Part shown: positions 39,158 to 47,684 of the stretch, in pieces
Layout: every line of letters starts with the position of its first letter
How positions within the stretch are numbered: the stretch's first letter is position 1
Virus record (IMG/VR): IMGVR_UViG_3300034374_008818
Span: 1 to 56,930 of that record
Reading direction: 5' to 3' (one strand)
Origin: a virus
Length of the DNA stretch: 56,930 nucleotides
Notes under the pieces: model-generated
What the model saw: only the letters and a program-made list of their open reading frames with translations
Told to the model about the DNA's origin: nothing
Databases searched by the model: none
Translations under genes and position numbers: made by a program

Positions 39158-39967
39158 ATGGCTTTAGAACCAAATGACCTTATGGTCGTACAAAAAGCAT
39201 CGGGTACTAATGAAATCCGTAAGGCAACGATGCAACAGTTGTCTGACTTTCTTCAAACTAGTGATACCGTTGCTTATAAAGGAACTGCAGACTTCACCAA
39301 TGGTGCTGAAGAGCCAGCCCAAAAGAATGTTGGTGACCTGTACATCAACAATGCATTAGCCGATGGCACCTGGGCCTGGAGTACGAATAGCGAAGGTGTT
39401 ACTGATGTAACGCCCGGCGACCGTTGTATCTGGAACGGTACAACCTGGGATGTCATTCAAAGTGGTGCAGGTGATGTTGGCGTAACTGAAGTTCAAGGCA
39501 CTGTGCCCATCATCATTCAAGATGGTGATACTGCAACACCTGTTGTAACTGTACGTACAGCAACGATTGCTCAAGACGGTGTTTGCACCCTGGCAAGTGC
39601 TCAAGATGTTGTGGATGGTTCAACCGGTAAAGTTGTTACCGCTGACCAGCTGAAAGATACTAACGACCAGCTCGGTGTGCTTGCTGGCAGCGGTATGACC
39701 GGACTGATTGAAATTGACCCAATTGAAGTCTTTACTGACGGTACAAACGCTTCAACAACCAATACTCCTGCAATCGGTATTAAAGATGCAGCTGTTGGTC
39801 AAAAGGGTGCATCTGAGAAATATGACAAGAGCACAAACATCGGCGCACCAGTTGCTGATGCATACGCAACTTGGGTAGCAAGCTTTGATAACACCGGCTT
39901 CGTTACATTCCAAACTGTCGGTGAAAACTTTGTACCTTCCGACTTCTCTAACCTCGCGGATGCTTGA
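39158..39967 (+). CDS. Adhesin/tail-fibre protein with DLMVVQK module (269 aa)
   Basis: Residues 5-32 (NDLMVVQKASGTNEIRKATM) form a short module repeated at the start of the next gene and twice in the 1141-aa protein. The centre has VGDLYINNALADGTWAW and WNGTTWDVIQSG (beta repeats). The end is GFVTFQTVGENFVPSDFSN. Part of a set of co-encoded fibres that probably share an attachment site. Confidence 0.7.
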   Translation: MALEPNDLMVVQKASGTNEIRKATMQQLSDFLQTSDTVAYKGTADFTNGAEEPAQKNVGDLYINNALADGTWAWSTNSEGVTDVTPGDRCIWNGTTWDVIQSGAGDVGVTEVQGTVPIIIQDGDTATPVVTVRTATIAQDGVCTLASAQDVVDGSTGKVVTADQLKDTNDQLGVLAGSGMTGLIEIDPIEVFTDGTNASTTNTPAIGIKDAAVGQKGASEKYDKSTNIGAPVADAYATWVASFDNTGFVTFQTVGENFVPSDFSNLADA

Positions 39968-39969
39968 TA

Positions 39970-40305
39970 ATGGCTATCGAGAATAACGACCTCTTTGTCC
40001 TACAGAAAAGCGGCGGTGGTGAACTGCGTAAAGCATCTGTAGCAGCACTGCTTGCTGATGTCGTCACTCCGGTAGTACCTGAAGAGATTAGCGACCTAAA
40101 CGATGTTGATACATCTGGTGTAACCGATGGTCAAATCCTTGTCTATGACACAGACACCTGGGTATCGCAAGATTTTCCTCCAGCGCAAGACCTCAGTAAC
40201 TACTTACAAAAGCCTGGAACTGAAGGTAGCTTCGTTATTAATGAAACAGCTGATGGAACAATCACATACGCTGAAGCGATTGATGGTGGCGAATACGCAA
40301 CCTAA
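39970..40305 (+). CDS. Short adhesin-module protein (111 aa)
   Basis: I start at ATG 39970 (MAIENNDLFVLQKSGGGELR) rather than the TTG at 39964. The N-terminal module matches the preceding gene; the rest is DGQILVYDTDTWVSQDFPP and ends DGGEYAT. It is like an N-terminal fragment of a fibre, so it may be an adaptor or a remnant. TAGAATA follows its end at 40322. Confidence 0.65.
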   Translation: MAIENNDLFVLQKSGGGELRKASVAALLADVVTPVVPEEISDLNDVDTSGVTDGQILVYDTDTWVSQDFPPAQDLSNYLQKPGTEGSFVINETADGTITYAEAIDGGEYAT

Positions 40306-40321
40306 AGATTTAGTGAATCGT

Positions 40322-40328
40322 TAGAATA
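40322..40328 (+). promoter_or_regulatory. TAGAATA promoter-like motif
   Basis: TAGAATAAACACAGC lies 40 nt before the next gene start. No clear -35. Confidence 0.4.
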
Positions 40329-40368
40329 AACACAGCAGTTATTACTGTTGATTGTCGCTTATTAGCAA

Positions 40369-40740
40369 ATGAAGATTCAATTAAAACGTTCTAACGTCCT
40401 AGAAGCTGGAGCAGCAAAGAAACCCACTGCTGGACAGATGGAATACGGCGAACTTGCCGTTAATTACAACACAGCTGATACCGCAATCTTTCTAAAAGAC
40501 AGCGCCAATCAAATTGTTCGTATCAGTGGCTTTAAAGCAGGCGATAATATTAACATTGATGGCGACGGTAATATCAGCGCCGATGCTTCTTATTGGGAAC
40601 AGACAGGTAATAATTTGTACCCGAAAACACTAACAAGCAACGTCGGCATTGGGACGAACAATCCGCAGCAAAAACTAGACGTCAACGGCAGTATCCGTTC
40701 GCCGCATTTTGACCTCGAAGACCTCCCTGCACTTCCCTGA
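40369..40740 (+). CDS. Fibre-head protein, S74 fibre remnant (123 aa)
   Basis: Begins MKIQLKRSNVLEAGAAKKPT and GQMEYGELAVNYN, an attachment-type domain. It ends NVGIGTNNPQQKLDVNGSI, the linker that normally leads into an S74 chaperone domain. No S74 follows; the frame stops ten residues later. It may be a fibre truncated just before its chaperone, or one processed form encoded separately. Confidence 0.7.
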   Translation: MKIQLKRSNVLEAGAAKKPTAGQMEYGELAVNYNTADTAIFLKDSANQIVRISGFKAGDNINIDGDGNISADASYWEQTGNNLYPKTLTSNVGIGTNNPQQKLDVNGSIRSPHFDLEDLPALP

Positions 40741-40742
40741 CA

Positions 40743-43700
40743 ATGGCTGATATTCAAGATACCGACCTTTTCCTGGTTAACCGTAATAGCACCTCATACC
40801 AAGTACCCTCTTCTGATCTCATGGCTGAACTTCAAGATGACGACCTAATGCTCGTCAATCGTGGCGGCACATCGTATAAAGCAACTGGAGCGGAGATTAA
40901 AGATAGCCTCGGTCCCAAGGGCACAGTCGATACACCAAGCATCATTGCACCTGCTGATAACGCTGGTGAGGTGGTGAGCGCTGAGTCGGATGAGATTCTC
41001 GACAGAGCTATTAGTCCAATTGATACTTGGACTGGGATGCTCAACACTTGGACTGGCACTGGCACAACTTCGTCTCCAACTGGGGGGACAACAGGGGTGA
41101 TTCCTGTGCAGCTACCAAAGACGGGTCTTGTCGTTTGGGAAGTTGAATTAACGACTTATGAAGTAACTCGCCAGCTTGGTATTTACTTCAGCAACACCCC
41201 CTCTGGCTCCTATGACGACAGCACTTCGACGCTGTATTTCAACGGGGGGTCAGGCACTTGCGTTTTACTTACCAAAAATTCTGATGGTTCATTAGCCGCT
41301 GGACCAGGCGGAAAACACGGTGGCGAAGTGGTACAAATAAGCGATCCGTCTACTCACACTCTCGGCGTTGCATTTAAGGTTGGAGACATCATTGGGTTTG
41401 TGTTTAACGCGGATTTGGGTGCAATGTGGGTGAGCAGGAACGGTGAGTACGTGATTGAAAAAACTAAGTTACAGGCCAATCCAAGCGCAGTGCCAGACCC
41501 ATTTACAGGGGCATGGGCTCTTTGGTCTGGAATTGATACTACTCAAGATTTGTATTTTGGCTCAGGCCTTTCGAGCAATTTTCAAGTAGAGAACCGAACA
41601 AGTAGCACATACGCCCCCACGTCCACAGTTCTCACCCTTGCAGGCGACAAAGACCTGACGGTATTCAAGGCGCTGGATGACGTTCAGCAAGACAGCGGTT
41701 ATACACCAACGACCAGTGCGATTACGAATATCAGCACTGTAGCTGACAACAGCACAGGCATGGCATTGGTTGCATACCAATTTGCCAACGATACAACTAC
41801 TTATGACGCGACAGGAGCTACATTCAACCTAGGAAGTAATTACACTTCTAGCGGCACAACGGGCTTTGTTTGGAAGCCGGGTACGGTAACTTCGCTCAAT
41901 GTTACGCCCAACAGTGGTGGTGCAGATATGCAGATTTATACATCACCGGATGGCAATAGTTGGACGAGGGTTTTGCAGAATGTGACTGGAGCACAAGATC
42001 TTAGCTCGTACAAAGCTTCATGGATTGCCTGTTCTTTGGGGGATGGAAGCGCCGCAACTGCCGTTTGGGATGCTTTCGAGTTAACAATCCTCACCCTGAC
42101 GGATGACACGGACCTCGCAAACTTTAGGGTTGATGATACTGTTTCACAAATACCAACATCGGGCTTTTTGTTTAGTGCAAGCAGCTCACTGCCGATTTAC
42201 ACGAATGCAGGCAATACCATAATGATTTTTAATTACCCCTCTGCTGGAGGAACTCTTGAAGCTTTTGACATGAATTTCTATGTAAATACAGCTGGTATCT
42301 TTAGCCTTAGTCTTAAAGCCGAAGGTGGCAACATCCCCTTTGTAGCAAGTGGAGATTTTATTTCTGGATCAGTGACCGGGACCATAGCCCAGGCACCTGG
42401 AGTCACTAACCTTGCATATACTTTCCAAAGCCCTGGTTTATTGAAATTTAGAATAGCTGCCGCTCCCGAAGGGGCAACGAGAAACGACATCAATACTTAC
42501 TTCTCGACTTTTAGTGGATCAATTCCGGGCTTCCTTATTGATGGAACCCCCATTCTATTTTCAGAATATAAAGAAGAAGCCTTTGGTAATATAACTGCAA
42601 TTGATTCCAGCAATAACAAAATATTTGTCAACAGGAATAGTCTCTCGACATTTGTCACTGGGCAACCTGTCATCGGTCCAGCCACAACACCAGCTACTGG
42701 AACGATTGGCTCCATTGACGTGGCAGCTAAAACAATGACGCTGTCAGCCAGCGATGAAGCCTATCCCAAGCGCTGGATTGTCAATCAAGGCAAGTTCGTC
42801 ATAGGTGAAGAAACACCTTCAATGGATGCAGCACCAGATGCTGACGGTCTCACCATTCAAAGTTCTGCTTTTGCTTCTACACCTGATGGTTCGTTAGGTC
42901 ACACAACCAGTGACTGGCAGGTCACGCTAAAAGACGACATTGCTTATACCAACGTCATTGATTCCGCAACTGATAGTACTGACCTCACCACTTGGGAACC
43001 AACAGGTCTTGCAGAAGATACAGCCTATCGTTGTCGCGTCAGGCATAGCAGCAATGCCATCAAGAGTGAATGGTCTGAAGACAGCACGTTTAAGACCGCT
43101 GTAGACTTAGGTCCAGAAGTTTCAGCACATCCTGGCGCTTTAAACATTTACAATGTTCAATCTGCTTCAACAAAATTCACCTCACCTGTCAAATTCGTAA
43201 ACTGGGCTTGCGGTACCTTCTTGGTTGGTGTAGGCGAAGATGGGCAGATTTATAAAGGTCCAGCCCCCGCTGATACTTCAGGCTCCTTCGCCCTCAGTAG
43301 CATCAATTTGCCTGCAGGCGAATTAGCTTTAGATGTTTACGTTAGCTATCAAGCTGATCCAGAAAGCACAGCCGGAACCACTGTAGTCTTGTGCAAATCT
43401 GGGAAGGCTTATATTCATGGGAATGCCACTCCTGTAGCAACAGATGTTAAAAGGATTATCAAGCTTGGCGGTGTGACCAGAATTTGCATTCTTGAGAAGA
43501 ATGATGGGACTTATTTGGGAGTGAATACTCACGCCAGTAGTACTTACAACGTAGGCACTGACGCAATTGCGCCAAACACCGTCGCTGTGGTGACGATCAC
43601 AATGCCAGCGGATGATAATGTCATTATTTCACTCTCAGGCTTGTACGGCTCTTATGACGCCGCTTCATCAATTATTTGCACAGAAAAGGGTAACCTTTAC

Positions 43701-44168
43701 CTTATAGCTAAAGACGGTACAAACTTGAGTGAAGTAGGTTTACCGGTTGGAGTAAAATCTAATGCAGCGCCTTACCTAATTACGGAAGCGGGCTGGTCTG
43801 CTCTGCAGGGCAATGCAAGTGCTGCTGGTTCGTTTAGTAACTGTTTTGCTACGTCTGGCGGCATGTGGATCAGGACAAACACAGATGAGTTGTACGCTGT
43901 ATCTTTTGCTCTCTTGAATGGCTGGGACGGCATCGCAACTTCGGCAGGACCAGTTAAGGTGCTGGACAACGCATTATCTGGCGCAATAAGCATTTACGGA
44001 GCAGATCACTGGTTTGCAATTGGTAAAGACGGGTTTGCATACGATGCCACTAAGTCAAGAACATTGACAAAGAACACAGTGGCTGGCGCAATTTTTGGTC
44101 CTCAAGGCACTGGGCATGCGTCATTCAATGGCTCTAACAGTAATGTTTACTGCATCATCGACAACTGA
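40743..44168 (+). CDS. Giant tail fibre / receptor-binding protein (1141 aa)
   Basis: Residues 1-60 contain two tandem DLFLVNR/DLMLVNR attachment modules. Residues of about 130-290 resemble a SPRY/lectin beta sandwich (VAFKVGDIIGFVFNADLGAM, WVSRNGEYV). The middle has FN3/Ig-like parts (TYRCRVRHSSNAIKSEW precedes a linker). The last 300 residues show loose RCC1-like repeats (WACGTFLVGVGEDGQIYKG, ICTEKGNLYLIAKDG). The multi-domain adhesive layout makes it the best receptor-binding candidate. It is followed by a small partner gene. Confidence 0.75.
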   Translation: MADIQDTDLFLVNRNSTSYQVPSSDLMAELQDDDLMLVNRGGTSYKATGAEIKDSLGPKGTVDTPSIIAPADNAGEVVSAESDEILDRAISPIDTWTGMLNTWTGTGTTSSPTGGTTGVIPVQLPKTGLVVWEVELTTYEVTRQLGIYFSNTPSGSYDDSTSTLYFNGGSGTCVLLTKNSDGSLAAGPGGKHGGEVVQISDPSTHTLGVAFKVGDIIGFVFNADLGAMWVSRNGEYVIEKTKLQANPSAVPDPFTGAWALWSGIDTTQDLYFGSGLSSNFQVENRTSSTYAPTSTVLTLAGDKDLTVFKALDDVQQDSGYTPTTSAITNISTVADNSTGMALVAYQFANDTTTYDATGATFNLGSNYTSSGTTGFVWKPGTVTSLNVTPNSGGADMQIYTSPDGNSWTRVLQNVTGAQDLSSYKASWIACSLGDGSAATAVWDAFELTILTLTDDTDLANFRVDDTVSQIPTSGFLFSASSSLPIYTNAGNTIMIFNYPSAGGTLEAFDMNFYVNTAGIFSLSLKAEGGNIPFVASGDFISGSVTGTIAQAPGVTNLAYTFQSPGLLKFRIAAAPEGATRNDINTYFSTFSGSIPGFLIDGTPILFSEYKEEAFGNITAIDSSNNKIFVNRNSLSTFVTGQPVIGPATTPATGTIGSIDVAAKTMTLSASDEAYPKRWIVNQGKFVIGEETPSMDAAPDADGLTIQSSAFASTPDGSLGHTTSDWQVTLKDDIAYTNVIDSATDSTDLTTWEPTGLAEDTAYRCRVRHSSNAIKSEWSEDSTFKTAVDLGPEVSAHPGALNIYNVQSASTKFTSPVKFVNWACGTFLVGVGEDGQIYKGPAPADTSGSFALSSINLPAGELALDVYVSYQADPESTAGTTVVLCKSGKAYIHGNATPVATDVKRIIKLGGVTRICILEKNDGTYLGVNTHASSTYNVGTDAIAPNTVAVVTITMPADDNVIISLSGLYGSYDAASSIICTEKGNLYLIAKDGTNLSEVGLPVGVKSNAAPYLITEAGWSALQGNASAAGSFSNCFATSGGMWIRTNTDELYAVSFALLNGWDGIATSAGPVKVLDNALSGAISIYGADHWFAIGKDGFAYDATKSRTLTKNTVAGAIFGPQGTGHASFNGSNSNVYCIIDN

Positions 44169-44177
44169 GGCAATCCA

Positions 44178-44648
44178 ATGTTTTATTCCGAATCCCTTTC
44201 TTCACCCATCAACTCCTACAACGTCAAGCGTCTGTATGGAGTTAACCCTGACAACGACCCAGCACGTGCTGCCCTCATTGGTATCTACCCTCTAACGGAA
44301 GTGCCTGAAGGTTATGCCGTCAGTCATTACAGAAAAGAAGACAACAACACATACACTGCTGTTCCGCATTGCGTGACCATTGAAGAGCAGCAAATGGTTG
44401 CCATTATTCGCAAGATGCAATCAACTCTCTCTAGCCTCCGTGTTCGCTTCGGTCTGCCTGCGACACAAGAAATTCCTCAAGCAATTGACGGGTATTATCC
44501 GCTTTACACCTCAGAAGCGGAGTCTAATTACGTTTCAGACAACGGTGAATCTCACGAGCATGTGATTGATGGCGTCACTTATTATATGCCAGACACCGGC
44601 GTCGAGTTGTTTCACGGCACATACAATAACGGCAGCGGCGGTTACTAA
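44178..44648 (+). CDS. Fibre partner protein (156 aa)
   Basis: It opens MFYSESLSSPINSYNVKRL. C-terminal YYPLYTSEAESNYVSDNGES, then HEH and TYYMPDTGVELFHGTY, a motif I recall as common in tail proteins of marine phages. Co-encoded right after the giant adhesin, so it may be a chaperone or terminal knob for it. Its end overlaps the end of the convergent lysozyme gene by 4 nt. Confidence 0.65.
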   Translation: MFYSESLSSPINSYNVKRLYGVNPDNDPARAALIGIYPLTEVPEGYAVSHYRKEDNNTYTAVPHCVTIEEQQMVAIIRKMQSTLSSLRVRFGLPATQEIPQAIDGYYPLYTSEAESNYVSDNGESHEHVIDGVTYYMPDTGVELFHGTYNNGSGGY

Positions 44649-45124
44649 GTCGTCGCCAAGTGAATTTCGGCTTCTCGCCTGCGGACTAACCCAGGCAAGG
44701 GTCCGTTTGCTCCATTGACCCACTTAGGAAACTCTTCTCTAAAACACCGTTGCTTGTCATCACCACGGTTAATACGAGCACGGAATGTACTATCCTGCAG
44801 TGCTCCTATACCGCAATTAAATGCAAAGCTAACAATAGCATCGAACTCTTGCTGCTTTAATTCTCTAGTAATCAGCTCACTAACAGCTGCTTCAAAACGC
44901 TTAAGATCCTTACGCAGCAAAGCTTCAGCCTCTGCTTCAGTTATCGTCATACCGTCATAGACATCTGAACCAGTATGACCATAGCCAACTGTCATCACAC
45001 CACTAGCGCAGTAATAGTTTTCAAGCCGTAGTCCTTCAAATGATTTGATAAGGTTGATACCTTCCTGTGATGTAACAGTAGGTTCAACCTTTACGACTTT
45101 GGGAGGCGAATGTCCATCATCCAT
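44645..45124 (-). CDS. Endolysin, GH24 muramidase (159 aa)
   Basis: Catalytic motif E-8aa-C-5aa-T is present: Glu30 in SFEGLRLENYYCASGVMTVG, Cys39 in place of the usual Asp, and Thr45, followed by YGHTGSD. FNCGIGALQDSTFRARIN and the C-terminal LPGLVRRREAEIHL complete the T4-lysozyme-like fold. The Cys variant is known in this family. No signal peptide, so release needs a holin. Its start overlaps the C39-type gene by 34 nt; both are minus-strand. Confidence 0.88.
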   Translation of the reverse strand: MDDGHSPPKVVKVEPTVTSQEGINLIKSFEGLRLENYYCASGVMTVGYGHTGSDVYDGMTITEAEAEALLRKDLKRFEAAVSELITRELKQQEFDAIVSFAFNCGIGALQDSTFRARINRGDDKQRCFREEFPKWVNGANGPLPGLVRRREAEIHLATT

Positions 45125-45792
45125 CCGCTACCTTCACCTTCGACAATCCACCTTGGATTGAAGTTCTTAAAGCTATACAGCTGACGTTCACCTTTGGTGT
45201 GATTAACGTAGCCGCCACCAACTAACGCAGCTTCACCATTAGGGTCATTTACGACCCAAGCACTTTCGGTGTAACCAATAACCACGCTGTAGTGCCCACC
45301 ACCAGAAGGAACAGAGATATTGCCTTGATGCAACCACCCACAAGGGACAGGGCGACCCGCATCGATTGCACTTTTGAGGTCTTGTGTCGTTGCATTGGTA
45401 ATAAAGTTAGCTTCTAAGCCTAAAGAACGTAATGCTCTAACTTGTGCTTGTGCATCAGTTGAATCACCGTATCGCTGACGTACAGCATTATATTCATCAT
45501 CATTTTTAATTTTACCGTAGTACATTGCAACCATTGCGCAACTAGAACTAAAGCATTCACGATAGCCAGTACCACTTGCATTATCGTTTTGACTTTGATA
45601 TGGCACATTCAAAGGGTTATCAGCTTCAGGTAAAGCAAGTTGATTGCGATAGGTTCTTACCCACAGTGAATCCTGCTGTTTCAGTTCAAATGGCAACAAA
45701 TCATATAAGTCTTCAACAGCAGTTACTTGATGTTTTTCATTAGAGTAATATTTGAAAAAATTAGTAAAGTCATTCTTGCTAATCAACGGCAT
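45091..45792 (-). CDS. C39-like cysteine peptidase with N-terminal HQ module (233 aa)
   Basis: Residues 62-190 match C39-type papain-like peptidases: catalytic Cys85 (FSSSCAMV), His167 (GGHYSVVIGY), Asp183 (VVNDPNGE). Residues 8-50 (FTNFFKYYSNEKHQVTAVED...LW) form a module also found alone at 51111-51314. Likely cuts peptide cross-links while the overlapping GH24 cuts glycan. No double-Gly-peptide partner or transporter is nearby, so bacteriocin processing is unlikely. Confidence 0.75.
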   Translation of the reverse strand: MPLISKNDFTNFFKYYSNEKHQVTAVEDLYDLLPFELKQQDSLWVRTYRNQLALPEADNPLNVPYQSQNDNASGTGYRECFSSSCAMVAMYYGKIKNDDEYNAVRQRYGDSTDAQAQVRALRSLGLEANFITNATTQDLKSAIDAGRPVPCGWLHQGNISVPSGGGHYSVVIGYTESAWVVNDPNGEAALVGGGYVNHTKGERQLYSFKNFNPRWIVEGEGSGWMMDIRLPKS

Positions 45793-45824
45793 ACTTACAC
45801 TGCAACTAAAGACATTCTAGCCAG

Positions 45825-45831
45825 TAGAATA
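45825..45831 (+). promoter_or_regulatory. TAGAATA motif in divergent gap
   Basis: TAGAATAGAACTATATG lies 22 nt before the ATG at 45853. The lysis pair diverges leftward from 45792, so this 60-nt gap must serve both directions. Confidence 0.45.
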
Positions 45832-45852
45832 GAACTATATGTCTCAAATACT

Positions 45853-46125
45853 ATGACGACAAAAGAGCGAGAAGAATTCTGGTCTAGCGTTGAATCAGGT
45901 GATAATCCCCTGCTCTCAGCTATGTCGTCGCTCGTCGAAAAGTGGGGCTTACCTGCAATTATTATGGCACTTGGTGATATCGCAGTTGTACTTTCAGAAG
46001 ATGCAATTGATGCAGATCATATTACGCCAAATCAACGTGGGCTCATTATGAGTGCTTGTGCACAAGTCTCAAACCTCAGTGACCTGATGCACAGTGAAAT
46101 GGAATATCTTAGGGCTAATAAATAG
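45853..46125 (+). CDS. Small helical protein (90 aa), unknown
   Basis: I start at ATG 45853 (MTTKEREEFWSSVESGD); the longer frame would run through the divergent promoter. Residues 20-60 hold a hydrophobic helix LPAIIMALGDIAVVLSEDAI and the rest is amphipathic. It looks like a regulator or membrane-peripheral protein; no family recognised. Confidence 0.65.
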   Translation: MTTKEREEFWSSVESGDNPLLSAMSSLVEKWGLPAIIMALGDIAVVLSEDAIDADHITPNQRGLIMSACAQVSNLSDLMHSEMEYLRANK

Positions 46126-46159
46126 ACAACAAGCACGCACAGTAGGATATACTTTGAGC

Positions 46160-46166
46160 TAGAATA
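46160..46166 (+). promoter_or_regulatory. TAGAATA motif within a dyad
   Basis: CTAGA-ATATA-TCTAG overlaps TAGAATA, 20 nt before the GTG start at 46187. The dyad could be an operator. Confidence 0.4.
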
Positions 46167-46186
46167 TATCTAGTTGAAAAAATATA

Positions 46187-46678
46187 GTGAAGAAAAATCC
46201 TATTCCCAAAGAAGTCAAAGAACTGTTTGAATACAACCCAGAGACAGGTGAACTTACTTGGAAAAAACATCCAAGGCTTAAAGGTAAGCCTGCGGGAACT
46301 ACTCGTAAAGACCGTGGTGGTCTAATACTACAGTTCAAAATAAATGGTAACCACTACAGGTCTCAAGGAGCTCGCATTATCTGGTACTTACAAACAGGTG
46401 AAGACCCTGGCGACAAATGTATAGACCATATCAACGGCAATAGAAATGATAATCGTTTTAAAAACCTGCGATTAGCCACACATCGTGAAAACTGTTGGAA
46501 CCGTCGCGGCACCAGAGGTTATTGGCGCAATAGAAATGCTTGGCGGGTAGACATTCGTTATGACGGACGCACTTTAGTCTGCGGTAATTTTCAAACTGAA
46601 GAAGAGGCAGCAGCTTTCTATAAAGAAAAAGTATTAGAATTTAGAAAGGAATTTGTGCCTCTTAAAACAAACAAGTGA
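46187..46678 (+). CDS. HNH endonuclease with AP2-like DNA-binding end (163 aa)
   Basis: GTG start. N-terminal LFEYNPETGELTWKKHPR, HNH core CIDHINGNRNDNRFKNLRLA then THRENCWN, and an AP2-like C-terminus GYWRNRNAWRVDIRYDGRTL plus FQTEEEAAAFY. A standard free-standing phage homing endonuclease. It has no intron sign; placed between two structural/lysis genes it is probably a recent insertion, adjacent to the M15-like gene by 1 nt. Confidence 0.9.
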   Translation: MKKNPIPKEVKELFEYNPETGELTWKKHPRLKGKPAGTTRKDRGGLILQFKINGNHYRSQGARIIWYLQTGEDPGDKCIDHINGNRNDNRFKNLRLATHRENCWNRRGTRGYWRNRNAWRVDIRYDGRTLVCGNFQTEEEAAAFYKEKVLEFRKEFVPLKTNK

Positions 46679-46679
46679 A

Positions 46680-47255
46680 ATGTCTTATCAGTTAGTCGAT
46701 GGTCTTTATCAAGTTCCTCTAATCGACTTTGGAAAGCACCTACAATCACGTGGGTGGAATGTTGGTGAGCACTCTGCTTTTGGTGGTAACAGCGGTGGTC
46801 ATGCAGACAACAGCTATCACAATTACGATGAAGCTATTGATATTACTTGGAAGAATAATCAATACGGAGACTTTGACCCTAGCGGTAAAATTGGTTGGGC
46901 AGACTGGACAGACCAGTTAGGCAGTCGTCTTAAAGGTGCTGGACCAGAAGTCTTTCACCGTAGTAATGATCCTAATCACGGTACTCACGTTCACTTTGCA
47001 GCAAAAGGTGGAGTACTTACGCTAACTCCAGGTCAAATGAAAGACTTTGGATTGATTACAGATGGTGAGCCAATCGCTCCAGCTGGTGGCAGCACTAAAA
47101 CTAATGATAATCGTTCTCAAGCTAAAGATAAAGCCAAAGCTTATTCGTCAATGAGTAAGTCAGAAATGAACGCTGCTTATGATGCTATGCGCAGTCAACC
47201 CAATGCAGCAAAAGAAGGGATGAAGATGCATAAAGCGTTTTTCAATAAACCTTAG
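46680..47255 (+). CDS. M15-like zinc peptidase (191 aa)
   Basis: ATG at 46680, 1 nt after the HNH stop. Residues 41-56 (HADNSYHNYDEAIDIT) give His47 and Asp54, and HGTHVHF (100-106) gives the distal His, the pattern of M15-type D,D/L,D-carboxypeptidases. A linker and helical tail (KDKAKAYSSMSKSEMNA) follow. It may trim peptidoglycan at entry or exit. This is the fourth wall-acting enzyme in the window. Confidence 0.7.
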   Translation: MSYQLVDGLYQVPLIDFGKHLQSRGWNVGEHSAFGGNSGGHADNSYHNYDEAIDITWKNNQYGDFDPSGKIGWADWTDQLGSRLKGAGPEVFHRSNDPNHGTHVHFAAKGGVLTLTPGQMKDFGLITDGEPIAPAGGSTKTNDNRSQAKDKAKAYSSMSKSEMNAAYDAMRSQPNAAKEGMKMHKAFFNKP

Positions 47256-47289
47256 TTGTTAAAATAGTTGGAGGTATTTAATATTTGTT

Positions 47290-47589
47290 ATGGCTGATAG
47301 GGCACAAGCTAAGTCAAAGGCACAGTCCTACGGCAAAAGTAAAAAGAAAGGAGCTATGGATGGAATGACCGTGAAAGGCGGTCATAAGTTATCTGTAAAA
47401 GAAGGTGCCGGTTTAACTCAAAAAGGACGCGATTCTATTAATCGCCGTACAGGTTCAAACCTCAAAGCACCTGCACCTAACGCAAAGCCTGGTACCAAAG
47501 ACGGTAACCGTCGTAAGTCCTTCTGTGCACGCTCACGTGGATGGACTGGTGAACGTGGTAAAGCCGCTCGTCGTCGTTGGAATTGCTGA
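47290..47589 (+). CDS. Small basic protein, DUF6321-like (99 aa)
   Basis: Lys/Arg-rich start KAKSKAQSYGKSKKKGAM-like sequence, then KEGAGLTQKGRDSINRRTGS, NLKAPAPNAKPGTKDGNRR, KSFCARSRGWTG and end ARRRWNC. I recall this pattern as a DUF6321-type protein of marine phages. Very basic, likely DNA-binding or packaged. TAAAATA lies 30 nt upstream. Overlaps the next 31-aa ORF by one base. Confidence 0.7.
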   Translation: MADRAQAKSKAQSYGKSKKKGAMDGMTVKGGHKLSVKEGAGLTQKGRDSINRRTGSNLKAPAPNAKPGTKDGNRRKSFCARSRGWTGERGKAARRRWNC

Positions 47590-47684
47590 TGTCTAACAAG
47601 AAAAAAGCTCAAGAATTTTTTGAGATGAAAAAAGAAAAAGCCAAAGAAAAATGTGGCTGTAAACACTCTAAAGGTACTAAGTGA
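47589..47684 (+). CDS. Tiny Lys-rich peptide with CxCxH (31 aa)
   Basis: A 32-codon frame, MSNKKKAQEFFEMKKEKA then KEKCGCKHSKGTK. Both ends overlap neighbours by one base (TGATG), which supports real translation. The end CGCKH could bind metal. Charge suggests nucleic-acid binding; unrecognised. Confidence 0.55.
   Translation: MSNKKKAQEFFEMKKEKAKEKCGCKHSKGTK

Noticed and set aside
45091-45792. Bacteriocin-processing C39 peptidase
   Set aside because: No transporter or leader peptide nearby, and it overlaps an endolysin, so a wall-lysis role is more likely.
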